Notes under the pieces: model-generated
Told to the model about the DNA's origin: nothing
The model's database searches: none
What the model saw: only the letters and a program-made list of their open reading frames with translations
In this document: in pieces, positions 1 through 14,084 of the stretch
How the letters are laid out: each line of letters starts with the position of its first letter
Numbering within the stretch: the first letter of the stretch is position 1
Source: Rachycentron canadum
Lineage: Eukaryota; Chordata; Actinopteri; Carangiformes; Rachycentridae
DNA: 64,000 nucleotides
Assembly (NCBI GenBank): GCA_038496675.1
Contig: CM076654.1
Location: forward strand, 4,630,463-4,694,462
Direction of reading: 5' to 3'
Translations under genes and position numbers: made by a program

Positions 1-280
1 ATTGATTCCTACACAGCCAATCCATTTAAATCATACCAGTGACTGTGGCTTAACACTTGATGCACCGTTCCAGTGAGTTTCTCTGCAGGATGCGTTTTGT
101 ACTTCAAAGGAGTAGCTGAGGTGTTAATTGACGGACTGGATTTATATGTGAGATTGATTTCTGCATGGAAAATCCATTGAATCAAACCATTAATACCTGA
201 TACACTGTCAGACTGTGGAGCTGTGCATCAGGAGGTGTTTAAAGGTCTAGGGTCTATGTTAATATAAAATATCAAACAGA

Positions 281-605
281 TCAGTCCATACAGAAATGCA
301 CACAGCCCATATTCAGAAACTGAGCCTTAAAAAGAGCCGTCAGAAGTTCCTTAACTTTGTGATGTCACAATAAAGCAGCTGTCAGCCATGTCCCAAGCCT
401 ACCCCACCTGGACCCACCATCCAACTTTGCAGGGTTTGGTTTCTCTGAGTGTTTACCTGAAATCTGCTTTGTTTTCATTTGATCACTCAGAAAACAGTTG
501 GCCAATCAGGAGAAAAGCTTGAAGCCTCACTTCTTCCTGTGGATATCAACACTTTAAACAAAACACTGCAAAGCGTAAAATATTGGACCTTTTAAAGAAA
601 GCTAA
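281..605 (+). repeat. Interspersed repeat family A, copy 1
   Basis: This stretch shares an ordered series of words with 6298-6675: a 5' part around 'gcacacagccca', then 'gccgtcag', 'tgtcacaa', a central 'ccaatcag'/'ccaaatcag' and a tail ending in 'ggacct'. A minus-strand copy lies at 41545-41720. No coding capacity is visible, so it is probably a non-autonomous teleost element. The boundaries are approximate because terminal repeats were not resolved. Confidence 0.7.
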
Positions 606-3193
606 AACTGATAGGTTTTATAAACTTTATGTAAAACATGGTATAAACGTGTCTCGAATGTAAAGACATTAAAGGAGAGTTGCGTCTTTTTTTGGTTTAT
701 GTTAGCTGTTATAAATTGTGTTTTGATTTATGTCTCTTTAGAGACCATTTCACACTCTCCCTGTGTCACCATTTAATCATTAATGTGAGAAAATAATAGT
801 GTTTGTTAAAATTAAGGTCGGAATCAAACAGCACGCACCAATGTTTGGCAGAAGAGTTAGTGTTGTTGGAAGAAGCTGTGTTACACAGAAGTTAAGGCTG
901 CTAATTTGCTGTTTGGGTGGAGACCGACTCCAAAAACATGAACTTTGAGTAATTTAGAGAGAGTTGTTTATAGCTTGAAGATCAAGCATCTCCAAGTTTG
1001 TCCAGTGGGGTTTGGGAATGTTTTACTAAGTACTAAGATGTGCAAAACATTTTTGACTGTTATATTACTGTACTGTGGCACTAACACCGAGAGGAGCGAT
1101 TCAAGAAATTCTAATTATATCCTGTTTTCAGTCATAAAATACAAAAATGCTGGGTCTCTTTGGGTCTGCTGCCTTTAGACCTTTTGTTTGGAGGTAATAG
1201 CCCGCTTTTGCTATTGCTGGAATAGTGGGGAGGCATTCATGCAGAATAGTTGCAGGATGGGGGGGCTTTTATGAGACGTATTAAAAGTGAAACCTTTGCT
1301 AAAAAGCAGCCACTGTGCCCACAAGTGACAGTTATCAGATAATACTAAATGCTAAAGTCCTCCTGATACAGTAACATCAACTGATTTAATTCCTACCATA
1401 AGCTAACTTTTAACATCAAACAATTTCACATTTAGCCACAAAATATACATAGTCTCACTTAAATGTGTTTCTCACATAGGAGTAAAATCTACAAACACTT
1501 TTCTCTCTATCACTTTAACTCACAACAAAGACGACCATAAAACTCTGAGCCGTTTTATTATTATTTTTCTATAATCTATATTATTAAATAGAAGTTTGTT
1601 CACTTTATCAACAGGCACAAAAAAACTGACAGGCAGCAGATTATAGGTAAAATAAGAGATTCAGTGACTGGTAGCAATAAACGACTGTAATATATCAAAG
1701 AGAGGAGAAGGGGGGTTAAAAGTGTTATTGATAAATGCCAATGACTTTGAAAGGTGATATTTTGTGCTATTACAGCTCACTTTGACATTTCCAAATTTCA
1801 CTCTTGCCTCTGTGTCACAAAGGCACAAGCTGGCACCTTGAGAAATGAGTTTAGCTTTAATGACACACCTATTGATTCTGGGAGACAATATGCTGCACTT
1901 CTGAGTGCTAATGTGTGATAGATGTTTAATATAGCCCGAGCATAATGGGTGATGGTGGCTGTGCCTGGAAGCAGCAAGTCCCTGAGAACGGAGAGCTCAA
2001 AGGAGTCTTTGATATCTGAATCCAGCCAATCTCTCTTTCTTGTTCTTCTACACGCATTAAAAGATGTAAGGTTCTGTGTTCATCTGGGGTTATGAATCAG
2101 AGGATAGAACTGCTCTGAATCCCTCTGTGTACACCCACATACATACATATATGCACATTAGTATTACTGTATTCAGTCTGAGTGCATCAGAATCCCTAAA
2201 GGCAAAGCAAGGAAGAGGAACATGCCTAAATAGACTCAACTCATACAGTTCTGTGTCCAATCGTTGCCAGTTTCCGACTGCTCATTGTTTTTACTCCTCA
2301 TGCCAGGCAGGCAGCAGGAAACAATGTGTAGAAGTGGCTGTAACCTCGGAGTAACAAATAGAAATGACATAAACTCAGAAGAACAACAACGGCCGTGGAG
2401 AAAGGGTGACAAAGGCGGCGTGGGTAAATGTGACAGATTAACAGCAGCTTGAAGCTGTCAGAGAGACAAAAGACAACATTCAATTTGTTCAGCAAGACAT
2501 TTTGAAGAGCTGATTATGAAATGTTAGCGTGGAAACAAAACCAGTGGACTAAAAAGTTAATAGACAGGGGTTCAGAAGGAAGAACATTACATATCTGTGC
2601 TGCAAAGCCTTTGAGTCATCGCTGCACAGATATGAAACATTCTCCCTTTCTTTTCTCCAAACCCGCACCTCTGTCTGTTTTAAGACAGTATTTATTTAAC
2701 TTGGTTTTGGCAGCTATTACACGGTCATCTTAACCTGAACTGTACACCTCATCATAATATATTCAAATATAATAAACATAATAATAACAAACCACACTAT
2801 GGAGAATTTTATTGCAAGAAATATGGTAGAATACATCTGCAACATGTGCAGGTGTCCAACTGTACTCACATGACGGCAAACACATGGACATACAGTACAT
2901 ATGGAGACTGACGCACACATTGTGCCATGGGGGAGGTGGGGGGGGCACTTCAACATGGTAATTCCTCCAGAGCTGAACAGCAGCAGCAGCAGCATTTTCA
3001 AAGATGAAAGCAAAGAGCTGAGAATTAACCCTTTCCCTCAAAATCCCAGCTCAAAGCTGCTGTGAAATCCCCCCCCCCCTCGGGATCACGGTTTCCTGCC
3101 TGTGGTCCACCTCTGTGAGGGAGGATGCCACGCGATGTCTGCCTCCTGGAGCTGCTGCATGGCCACTGTGAAGTCTCATATCATAAGGAGCAC

Positions 3194-3220
3194 TTTTTTT
3201 TTTTTTTTTTTTTTTTTTTT
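3194..3220. repeat. Poly-T tract (27 nt)
   Basis: This is a pure run of T, possibly the tail of a minus-strand retroposon, but no SINE body was recognised next to it. Confidence 0.9.
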
Positions 3221-4647
3221 AGGGACTTGGTTGCAAATCTGAAGATTAAGTGTGATGACAGTCTGACAGGGGCAGGCCCAGTTCTGGCTAGTTTGTAGCC
3301 CGAGGCCAGACATCCTCTGCCCCAGTTATCTTTTATTGTGAAAAAACTTTTAATTGAACTTTCCTTAACTTTTCTCACAGTAATATTCCTGTTATTCACA
3401 TTATCATGGTTCATATTTAGAATATGATGTTTATGTGGAATATACAGTATAGTATGTAACTTGGCTGTTCATCTACTTATAACATTCAAGCATCTGATTT
3501 TCTGAGTCCTCCACATCCCAGTCTTTCATTTCTTTAGGTGGAAGTCATTATCAAGGTTTTATTTTCTAATCTGATATTTATTTACCTTTTCTCATGCTTA
3601 TTTCTTACTTACTTATTTAGCTTAAAGCACACACTAATTTAATGTCTGACATTGTATAGCTCTGCATTAAAAAAAAAAAACATAAAATAGAATATAAAAT
3701 TGAATCAAACATTACAGTTCATGTTAATGGTTCCCTACTGTAAAATATTTTTTAATTGAGTCTTGAGGTATTATATAATATAATTTGTTCACTATATGAA
3801 AATCATCATCTGAGAACGGTCTCTATATTAGTCTTCCCAATCTTTCTTTTACCAAAGTAAAAGTATTAAGGTGTATGTCACGTCTCACATAAAATTATTT
3901 CAAGGCATAAAAATTAAGTGATCAAAACAATAGCATTAGACACTGATTGTTTTGGTGACAGCATCTTATTCTGATTTGTACTAAAGTCTGTGATATTGAC
4001 ATCATGTGGCCAAGAGACTGGCACTTTAACTGTTTAATTATGCGTCATATTTTATAAGTTAAAATGTCACTGCAGTGGAATAAAATGTAAAATTAGTCCC
4101 TCTGAGATGCTGTAGAAGAAGAAGAAAAAGCCAGCAGGTAAATACTCACTCACACTCACACACTAAATTGTACTGAAGTAGTTCAGTAAGTCTACTTTCA
4201 AACTCTAAGACCACAAAGAAATATTTCATTAAAGCTGTATGCAAAGCAAACATGTAGATGTTCAATCAGCATCAGTAAAACGTGAGGCAAGAATTTATTC
4301 TGTCATGCTGTAAAGAGAAATTTTCTGCTTCAATGGCAGAGAAGGGGGAAATGATTTTGTTTGAGTCTGAGTTTTTATGCCTGACTTGACTTAATTCCAT
4401 AGTCACAACAGGAAAAAAAAAATAATAATGATGATGAACAGGCATTAGCTCTGTTTGAAAGTTACTGTCTTGTTGGTTTGAATTCAAACTGTTCATGTAC
4501 ACAGATCTTGACTGAACTAGAGCAGCACGGGTCTGTTCTGCACCTGGTTACACTTACTTTATGTTAAAATCGAGTGCACTGACATTTAAAAAGACTCATG
4601 GCATTTAAGTCCATTAACATAGTAAATTGTGTTGCTTGTTCACAAGC

Positions 4648-4679
4648 TGTGTGTGTGCGTGCGTGCGTGCGTGCGCGCG
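4648..4679. repeat. GT/GTGC microsatellite
   Basis: A short (GT)n run passes into (GCGT)n and then GC dinucleotides. The alternating purine-pyrimidine composition is of the Z-DNA-prone type. Confidence 0.9.
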
Positions 4680-6297
4680 GCTGTCATTTTGTCAGTTTGC
4701 CGGATGCACACTGTGCAAGAATAAATCTAACAGATGGAGACACGGAGGCACGGATCATTATAAATGCTGAGATGTAAAGACTCTGTTTCCTCCTGTAAAA
4801 AGTGAAATATTTTTTCCATCCTTTGGCTGAGACTGACTCTTTTTACAGAAACTGTCAAGAACCACTGGCTTTAATCTTTCAGACACCATTAGAGGGTTCT
4901 TATCTTTATGAGCTTTGGCCCTATCAAGCTCTGGCCGTGCAACTTTATTTTGGGTTGTGGGTAACGCATACAGACAGATGCTGCCTCGAATACTTCAATG
5001 AACTTTTGTTTCTTTTGGCTGCTTTGTCATTTAGCTGTGTTCAAAGGCTTTAAAATAATACACTGTGCAGTTTTTTTGGCTCTGAAAAAACAGGGTCTAA
5101 AGCCGACTCTGAAGACCAAGAACACTAACTTTCTTTGGTTCCTTTTGTCTAATACAGAAATGTGTGCAAGGTTGTGTGATAAATACTTAGAAATAATCGG
5201 TTTCTGTATTTTGTGAAAGAGTGAGAGAGAGGGGATGAAAGGGAGAAATGGGTACTACTTTCAATATAGAAATAAGATTGAAATCAGTATAATAGCAGTT
5301 CAAAGCACGACTGTGACATCTGTATGAAGGAAGAACAAAAAGAAAAGAATGAACGAAGGAAGGAAGGAAATAAAGAAAGGAGACCGTGAGTGACATTTCG
5401 AGATCGAGTCTGTTTCAGGACAGTGGAGCAGCTGAGGTTATTACATTTGACTGAATATCATATCCCAGCCTGTGAATAGAAATCCTGTCTTGAGTCCTGA
5501 CCAAAGGGAATTAAATTATACGCAGCCACATAATGTACAGCATTGAATAAACTCATAACAGGTGATGAGGGAGAAGGTTGAAACACTCCTTTGTCCTCTA
5601 CTGACTCTACATGATATGGACGCTAGTAAATCTTCCAGACAGGAAGAGATGACCTATTCCTTTGAGCGATTCATTACCGAAGAGTGTGGTGGCTGAGAGA
5701 GGGACGCCTTGCTCATTACGGCCTATTAGATCTTCACAAACCACGGGTGTCCCTGGACATGAAAAAGATATGAGCCAACTCTTAACTTTTAACTGCTAAT
5801 CATGTGGCCTGCAGGAAAGAAACAGCACAGTGAAGGAGAAACAAAATACATGATGTGAATTGTAAGAAAAACAAAGCAGGTAGACTTTGTTTCCTAATGT
5901 AAAATATTGGTATTTTTCTTTAAAGCCTAATTTATGAAGTCTACGCACATAAATGTGACAACTGAAGAGTTTAACTTGACAAATAGAAAGATCTTCATCT
6001 TGTGTGTTTGTGAGTTCGTTATAATTGGAAATAGAGTGAATCCACTGAACGCAGCTTTTCTATTAAACTGAATTGACTTGCTGGGAAAGTTTGCTGTTTT
6101 AATTACTTCAGTCAAAGGCTGTGTGACTTTTACAATGGAGACATCCTGTTGTATCTTGTCTCATATCAACAGCCAGTCGGTGCTAGTTTCTTTGAAGGTC
6201 CATATTGTAGAAAGTCAGATGTGCATGTCTTCTTTGATTATAAAGCAGATCTAGGTGTTGTATTAATACTCTGAAAGTATCATCAAAGTGTGAAATC

Positions 6298-6675
6298 CAG
6301 TGACAAAATGCACACAGCCCACATTCAAAAACTTCTTCCATCTTAAAACAAGCCGTCAGGACTTCCTGAAACTTGTGTCACAAAAAACAGTCACCACCCC
6401 CAGCTATCACCCTAACATGGCTGATCTGAACCTAGGTCAGTCTTGTAGGAGTTGATTTCTCAGAGCGTTGTACCTGATATCAGCTATATTTATTTTATTC
6501 GATCACAGACAGACAGCCAAATCAGAGCCTCGGTTCTGAATGACCAACCAAATGTTAGTTTGGTCAGGGTGAGGCCTGAGCAGGTAAACAAATGGAAAAC
6601 TACAATGACATGGTTTTTGGTACTAAAAAAAACAATAAAAACACCAGAAAAGTGTAAACTATGGGACCTATAAAC
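6298..6675 (+). repeat. Interspersed repeat family A, copy 2
   Basis: Same order of conserved words as 281-605, from 'gcacacagcccac' to 'gggacct', with moderate divergence and small indels. Open frames overlapping it carry no recognisable protein. Ends are approximate. Confidence 0.7.
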
Positions 6676-9109
6676 CATGACAACACACTTCCCTATACTT
6701 AACGAAATAGTAAAATGTAATCTTACCCTAACCATAGAAGTGACAGGTCATAAAATATGATACTTAAAACAAGTGCTTTGAACATTTTAGTCAATCAGTG
6801 TAAAAGTTGATTTTTGGACCTTTATAACTTGTTTACTTCCTGTTGACACACAGCTCTTACTGTGAGCTGTCCAACTGAAGGATGGGAAATTGAGATTAAA
6901 AGGTATAACTGTTACTTACATTGCTTTTTCATTTTCTAAAAAAGAACATACAGATATAAAATAACCATATAATCTGGTGTGAAGACTTCCAACTTTGTAA
7001 GCACCTCAGTGAAAATTATATAGTGCGACAGGTTTTGAATATATAGTGGCTGAAAAAGTCATAATCATAATAAGATCAGTGGTGCTTTGGGGGATAGACA
7101 GATAGTTATTGCCACATCCAACTGAAATGTGCCATGAGGTAGTACAATCACTCATAATGACAGTAGGCTGAAATCCTTCTCAGTGTCAAATTGGACTGAG
7201 GCAAGGGCCTCATTAAATATGCATACACACCCTAGAGTTGGCATATTGGAAAATCAGAAAAAAAACTACATAATAGGCTGAAGCCTTTTTTCTCCCCAGG
7301 CTGCAAAATTAACTCTGCATCTTATTTACTATAGGTCCATACAAACACATATTTAGACAATAAGCTTCAGCCTCAGTTTTGTTTTACAGTGACTGAGCCT
7401 TGTTGGTATCAGTTTATTTTCCTTTTTTGCAAAGTATGCTGTTTCTTTGTAACTGGACCCCTGAAGCGGTCACAGTATTCATTATTAAAATGCAAACTTA
7501 TCAAAGTCAACTCCTCATCACTTAAATTAAATCATTTCAAGGCTGACTGGCTCCCACATCTCAGCCTCCTCCTCCATTTTTTATTTTCACTTCTCGCCCA
7601 TCCTCATTTCAGGAAGACGAACTGCCATTCATGTGAAATTGCCACCATTTGCATAACTGATGCAGGTGTAAGGGTGCAAACTGTGGCAGTGTTGATGTCA
7701 CAAATGCAATCGTAGATGGGAGCGGAGGTTTTAATTGGCCCGCCACATTACTTCCTTCCAGCCGCCTCATTCTCACCTCTGCTGTCACTTCTTGACATGA
7801 AATGTCAGACAATGACAAGTGCTTCCAAAACGATGACACCTTCAAGGTTCACTCCAGGGGAAGGACGGGGTTACTTTGCATTCAATTCTGACTAAAGTTT
7901 CTGGGGAAGTTGCATCAGAAAGCAGTGGCTTAGTTGAAAGTCTAAAATGTTTGTTTTTAGCCCCTTTTGCCCTTTTCAGTTAATGAATGGGGACATTAAG
8001 AATTTAAGCCATTAAACCTCTAGTGAAGTAATCCAAACATTGAGCCTCATTATGTTATTATTCCTGTTTTCAATATTTAGTAATAAATAATGCATCAATT
8101 TTGTTGCCTTGAGCTTTATTCTTATATGAGCATAGACATGAACCCACTGGTCAGGATTCATTTCTGCTGCATGGCTTTTTTTTTTTTTTTTTTTTGTAAT
8201 GTGATAATATAATTTTATTGGCTTTTAGCAGTGAAATGACTGTATTATATCAGAAGGGTTGACAGGGTTGTTGATCAATACTAGTGTCTCCCAATTTCTA
8301 GACACTCCCAGCATATAACAGCCAGTCATTAGTGCAGTTATAGCTGCTCGAGGTAGGATTTTAATGTAACAAGGACACACAGTGTCATAGACATTGAAGC
8401 ACCCTTCGCAGTTTAGCACCGTCACAGATGGGAGTAATGTGAATCATCCTGCTTCAGTCTGTTTTCTGTCACTTCACAAAATCAGTGGCAGTAAATATCT
8501 TCCTGTTTTCACAAATTACAGACAGATTAGTTCAGGTAAATGTCAGAAAATGTTGCCTGTTGTTGTTTCCACCTCAGATTGACTTAGAGAACAAGTCAGA
8601 ATGTGAGAAGTGATAAATAAATATCAGTGTTTCAGTCACACATTTAAAATGGTGAAGTTTTGTGGCAAAATAGATTACTTTCAATGAATATTTGCTCACA
8701 GGGACAAAGTAAATCTGCTTGTCTTTTGTATCGAATTCATCTCTGGTGAATTTGTGCAGGTATCATTGCGTGGTCTCGACAAGGCTGACCTAAAGAGCTG
8801 TATTAGCTTGTAGCTATTATCTATGTTACGCCTTCCACTTTGTCTTAACCTCCACTGTCGGACTAAAAACCACAAAAAATTAAAAAAAAAGCTAATAACC
8901 TTGCTAACTGTTAGCAAACTAGTTACAAACACCAAAGTGCAGAGAAAAATCAATTAATCAATTTCTGAAAGCTATTTGAACTGACTAGCACTAGCATGTT
9001 CCCAGTTTGCTAATGTGTTAGCCGTTAGCTCGCCAGGTGCAGTAGTTCAACAGCTTGCTAACAACCGAACCTCTGGCACTGGTCTGGGACTTACTGGTCT
9101 TTCCCCACT

Positions 9110-9132
9110 GATGATGATGATGATGATGATGA
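9110..9132. repeat. ATG/TGA trinucleotide microsatellite
   Basis: Seven to eight uninterrupted copies of a GAT/ATG triplet. It is in non-coding DNA. Confidence 0.9.
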
Positions 9133-10344
9133 AGGATGCCGTTTGTTTATGACATATGACATGGTTTCTATAAAGTTTACACTTTAGCTTATAGCCCTCA
9201 TTGCCATTTTTAACCCATCAATGTTTAAAGCCATCTGGTGGAGCTTTAAGTTGAATTTCAGAGGTACACACTCTGTAATGCCACATCCAGCTGTCATAGC
9301 TCAGGTATGCCAAGCAACAAGCTGAATCTGAGCAGAGGAAGATGCTGAAGGTCAACATCAAGGTCTAAGAGTGGCAGTGTGGCGGGGTAGAGAGCCATGC
9401 AGACTCGTACAGACTTGTTGTTCAGAGCCTCATCTTCCTACTGCGCTACTTCCCAGTGTGAGCGTTATTCCCAGTGACATTCCAGTTGCCGGCACATCCC
9501 ACTGAGAGCTGATTAGGACAAATGGAGCTGACAGGTTTGTCGTTGTTCCCGGAGTGAGAAGGAAGTAGAGTAGAAATCCCCTGTTCTGTCAGGCCAAATC
9601 ACACAGAGAAGAAAAACGAGTTATGATACTTTTATCAAACTTGGATCGCTTCTTTAAGAGTATTTCATAGCCCTTTTTTTCCAATAACTGCCAGAAATAC
9701 AGGGAATTTCTTAGCCATCTCTACCTTATGACAAATTACTTATGAAACAAAACTTCTCTGTCATCAATAAGTGCATTATCTCTCAAATTATAATGACTTC
9801 AGCAAAGTAAAGATCTGCCATGCAATTTTATATTTGCAGGCTGCAGAAAATCATTAAAGAAAGTTATCATTTTTACATGACATCAGCATACTGGACAAAC
9901 ATCAAGACCGATGCTGTTGCTTTGGTTTCTGGAAATGGCTCATTTCTTTCCTTAATTAAGTTTAGTAGCAGCCATGTGAACTGCTCAGTCATTAAACATA
10001 TGTTAAATGTGGTCACTGTGAGCTATTTGGTTGCTATGGAGGTTGTGAGTGTGGAAATTACTTTGGAAAAGCAACAGCATTTGTGAATCATTCACTCCAT
10101 GACCTTTTTTTTTTTTTTTTTTGTCAGTTTTTTTTGAAGTAGGCAGTTTGAACTAGTATTAGGAGTATACCTATTAATTAAACTGTAAAATCAATTGTTG
10201 TGTTTTTCATTTCATTCATGTTATTGCTCTATTCAGTGCCATTGTGACAAGTTATTTTTGTTCATTTGTTGTCCAGCCTATGTTACCTTGATATCAGAGT
10301 TTTTATTATACTATGAAAAGCAACGCTAGGTGTTTGGTCAACTG

Positions 10345-10625
10345 CTTGTGTCCAGACTGAAATATCTCAACAACTGTAGAGTTTAGTGTAATTTTTTGCT
10401 GTGACATTTCTGGTTCCCATACGGTGACTCCTACTGACTTTTCCTCAAGCGTCACTGTAACATTCATATTTGTGGTTTTGAGTGAAATGTTTTGAAAACC
10501 ATTGAACAGATTGAAATTAATTCAGGACATGTTGTCTTCAGAATTAATTGTAATAACTTTAATTTTCCCTGATTTAGTGCTCTGCCACATTATCAGGTAA
10601 AAATTTGAATTTGTCCAATACAATA
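10345..10625 (+). repeat. Interspersed repeat family B, 5'/middle part
   Basis: The stretch starts with 'actgaaatatctcaacaact', continues through 'tcctactgacttttcctc' and 'tttgtggttttgagtgaaat' and ends near 'aatttgtccaata'. From memory these words in this order are a very common percomorph repeat whose monomers are full of 'caacta' and 'gttagcatgctaa' words. The downstream part of the same family appears separately at 50038-50150. No protein-coding remnant is visible. Confidence 0.7.
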
Positions 10626-12454
10626 TTTTACTACCATATATTTGCATAAATCATAGTATTTTCATTTAATCAGCATGTGTTACCATGCAATATGGTAAAT
10701 GTATATGCATTTATATCAGCGTAGCAGACATATTAGTGTAGATGTGGCCTTAGTCTTGTTCAGGTATAAAGTTGACTTGTTAAGTATTTCTAAAATCTTT
10801 GTGATTGTTCATGGATTTCACCAACTTGTGACCACATTTGTGAAGTTCCCTCAATTTACTGTAACATGTTGTTTTGTTTGTCTGGCAAATCCATAAATCA
10901 ATTAAAGGCATTAGCCAGGCAGGTCCAATTTTATACAACTTTTCGGCCTTCAAATAAGCCCTATCTCTCATCCTGAAGAGGTAATCTGTTATATATTCAG
11001 TACCACTAATTCATTAGCTATAGACAGCCATCATGAAATTAATCACAAGCTCATTCACTTAATGGCAGGTTTGCTCTGACAAGCACAGTTCAATTTGAAG
11101 TCAGCGGCTCTGTTGGAGTGCTGTGAATATTTAGAAAGAAAACATTTGAGAATGTGTTAGCGATTGATAATCACATGCTATTGATGTATTTTTGATTTCA
11201 GGGTGTAATGCCCCATCTTAAATGGTCCTTCAAAAGGAATTGATCATTGCAACCATACGGTTTTGCTGTGTGCTGGGATGGGAATGTCTTTGACCACACC
11301 TTGACAGTAAAAGATTAAAGACAGACACATCTTCCAGCCTCAGAAGGACTGCTTTATAAAGATAGGAGAACTGCAAGTGCAGTTGAATTTGTCCACTAAT
11401 TAAATTTATCTGTCAGGGATCGGGGTGATCTGGGGATATTCTACCTAATTATAAGAAATATAATTGATGTCTCTGGCATATGAGCTAATTCCAGTGGCTT
11501 CCTATCTTTTTTTTTTCTTTTTTTTTTCAGTTTTACATCGATGAAAGAATTGGTTATCGCACACAGGCTGATTCATTTGGAAAACATGAAAGCCTCTCTG
11601 ATAGCCACATAATTAAATGGTTATTTTGGGGCATTCAATTTAAACTTGGGCTCAGCAGTGCCCTTGTAGGAGGAATAGAATTGCTTTGTCTCAGCACTCT
11701 CTTTGACTCTGAAGGCAGTTTAAGGAAATCTCGTCACAATAAAACAGCAGATCTAACTACAACGGGAGGCTCAGAATTAATGATTCGCCTTTGATCTGAC
11801 CAGAGTGATGCATGAGTGCCTTTTGTCCTCATTTAAATCAGTTCCTAGGTCTGTGGGAGATTTTCTGTGGCTAAATTATTAAGGCTGTGCTAGAAATTTG
11901 ACTTTTTGATTTTTTTTTTTTTTTTGATTTTTTTTTTTCTTGTGTTGCACCGAGGGAACCTTTGGCAAGGACTTCAGAGGTTTAAAATAGAAAGAATCTG
12001 AACCACATTTGCAATAATCATGATGCCTTATAGACCGGCGTATCAGAGCATCTGCCTGATCTACTCAACTTCCACATTAACCTACATTGTCCGTATCTGG
12101 ATATTATTTCAGAACTTAGTGCTGTAGTTTCAGCACAGCACGTTGTATCATGAGCTGACAGCTACAATTTGACTACAGGACGCCCTCGTCCTGTTTGATG
12201 GACTCAGTCGAGGTAATGGGGGGGTTGGCATAGAAAGGGATGATTTGCGTAAACAAATAGATCCTGACTGGTGGCATAATCCTTCTCATGATGGCCGGAG
12301 GGCAAACGTAATGCACTGAGATACCAAAATGTCTGCACATTTGACTCATTATTCAACCTGATAAAAAAATCCTTTTGAAATGCTATAAAAATGCAGTTGG
12401 TGCAAATGATTCAAAACCACTGATTGTGAGTGTGTGCGTTGATAAGAAAACAAA

Positions 12455-12476
12455 GTGTGTGTGTGTGTGTGTGTGT
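12455..12476. repeat. (GT)n microsatellite
   Basis: Eleven uninterrupted GT units. Confidence 0.9.
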
Positions 12477-14084
12477 TCTCGGTGCCATAAGTCTGAATGC
12501 TGAAAATGTAGAGACACTGGAGAGGAAGAGACGCAGTTGGCTTGTTGACGTTCCTCTCCTCCTCTTCAAGAAAATCTTTAAGCGCTTCGAGTGATTGACA
12601 CATTCACTCCATCTCCAGCAAAGTCCTCCACCATCCCTCTCCCCTTCTGTCGCTGCCCTCAACAACACCTCATCCTGTTGAGAATGGGCCGAGAGAGGCA
12701 GGAGATTAGGGGGCTAATATGGTATTGGAAAGAACGAATAATCTCGCAGACACCCTATCTTCTCTCATAAACTCTGAGGCGAGAGAACAGCCCCTCCAGC
12801 CTGCCTGCCAGGCTTGATCCCTGATTGACTGACAGCCGCCAAGGTTGTGGTACGTCAGATTGGAGGAGTCAAATTTAAAAGCCAGTTTGCAACGAACCGT
12901 TTTAACCCTCAGGTCATCATCGTGGATGACCGCCTGTGCTATCAGCGCTAATCCTGGCCTAAAGCTCCATTCTCAGCTCCTACATGACCAATATTGCTTG
13001 GGGACGTGAGATGGTTTTGCAATAATTTCAAAGCTTTATGGTGATTTTAATTCTGTGCCACCTCTACTATTTGTAAAGTTAAAATTTCTAGGAAAATTTT
13101 CTGACAATATACAGAAGTGCCTGATAATAAAAATTAAATCAAACTTTGCACTATTTTTCTCCTTTTTTAAAATTGATGATTATTCTGCTCCAACCAACTC
13201 ATTTGCAACAGCAAATACATTTCTGGAGACACGTAATGCAATCCTGATAACGTTTCTGTATCAACATGATGTGGGAAACTTTTTAATGACTGTGAATCTG
13301 CCATGTTGCAAAATGATCATACTGGTCTGCTCCTGCCTAAACACTGAAAAAGTCAGCGGTGGTTTGAAGCAGAAAACCAAAAAGATGTTAACCAAACATT
13401 TACCAAAGTGCATGAGTTGCCAAAACTTAAAGTCTTGCACTTTGTACACCCACCTCCTGACTGCGACGTCCAGGTGCAGCCATTGCTTTGTTCACTTTTG
13501 CTCATGCCGCCATGATGAAAAACGGAGGCAGGAATGAAAACAGTAATTTAGTGTGCATGCGTTTTTCTTAAATGTCATTTAAAAGAGAAACCCAGTTTTA
13601 TTCGCTCAGGCTAAGAAGTAAAGGAAAGCTGGTAAACATGACAAACAGGATTTTTACAAGAGCACGTACACATGACAAAGACTTCAAGGAGGGAAAATAT
13701 TGAAGTGGCAGAAGGAAACATCATTAGCCATGGTGCATGCTGCTATCCAAAGTCTTGATCAAAGTAAAACTAACACTAAAAGAAAAAAATGTCATCACTG
13801 AACAGTCTGAATGAGTCAGTTTACACATCTGAACAGGAGACTACGTGTAAAATTCTGACACATTTGTGCCGATTTCATGCTCTGTCACTACCTCTCCTAT
13901 CACTGTGCCATCAGAGTAAATGGTAAACCAGGAGCAAACGATCTGAATCAATAATAAATTAATAATACAGCAGCCTTGATTCAAAATATGGCTATAGATG
14001 ACAGAGATCACTGACCAGCTGCATGGTTTTTACAGCCGTGTGGAGAAACGTCCAAATTTATGCCGTAAACAGATTTTTACACAT

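Larger units (their letters stand above)
1..9000. other. Non-coding DNA, probably 5' intron of srrm4 (part 1)
   Basis: No convincing coding exon was seen. The open frames here are short and have no recognisable protein or convincing splice context. The block holds two copies of one interspersed repeat (about 281-605 and 6298-6675), poly-T tracts (3194-3220, 8176-8195), a GTGC-type microsatellite (4648-4679) and a short GAAGG run near 5354. The conserved SRRM4 N-terminus (a peptide like FEKFW...TPRPES) was looked for by eye and not found, so assignment to a srrm4 intron is inferred from gene order and from the 5'-incomplete state of the gene. Confidence 0.5.

Noticed and set aside
13055..13537. 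160-codon plus-strand open frame
   Set aside because: The AT-rich, Lys/Phe-rich peptide has no domain, no recognised homologue and no paired splice sites; probably chance in low-complexity DNA.
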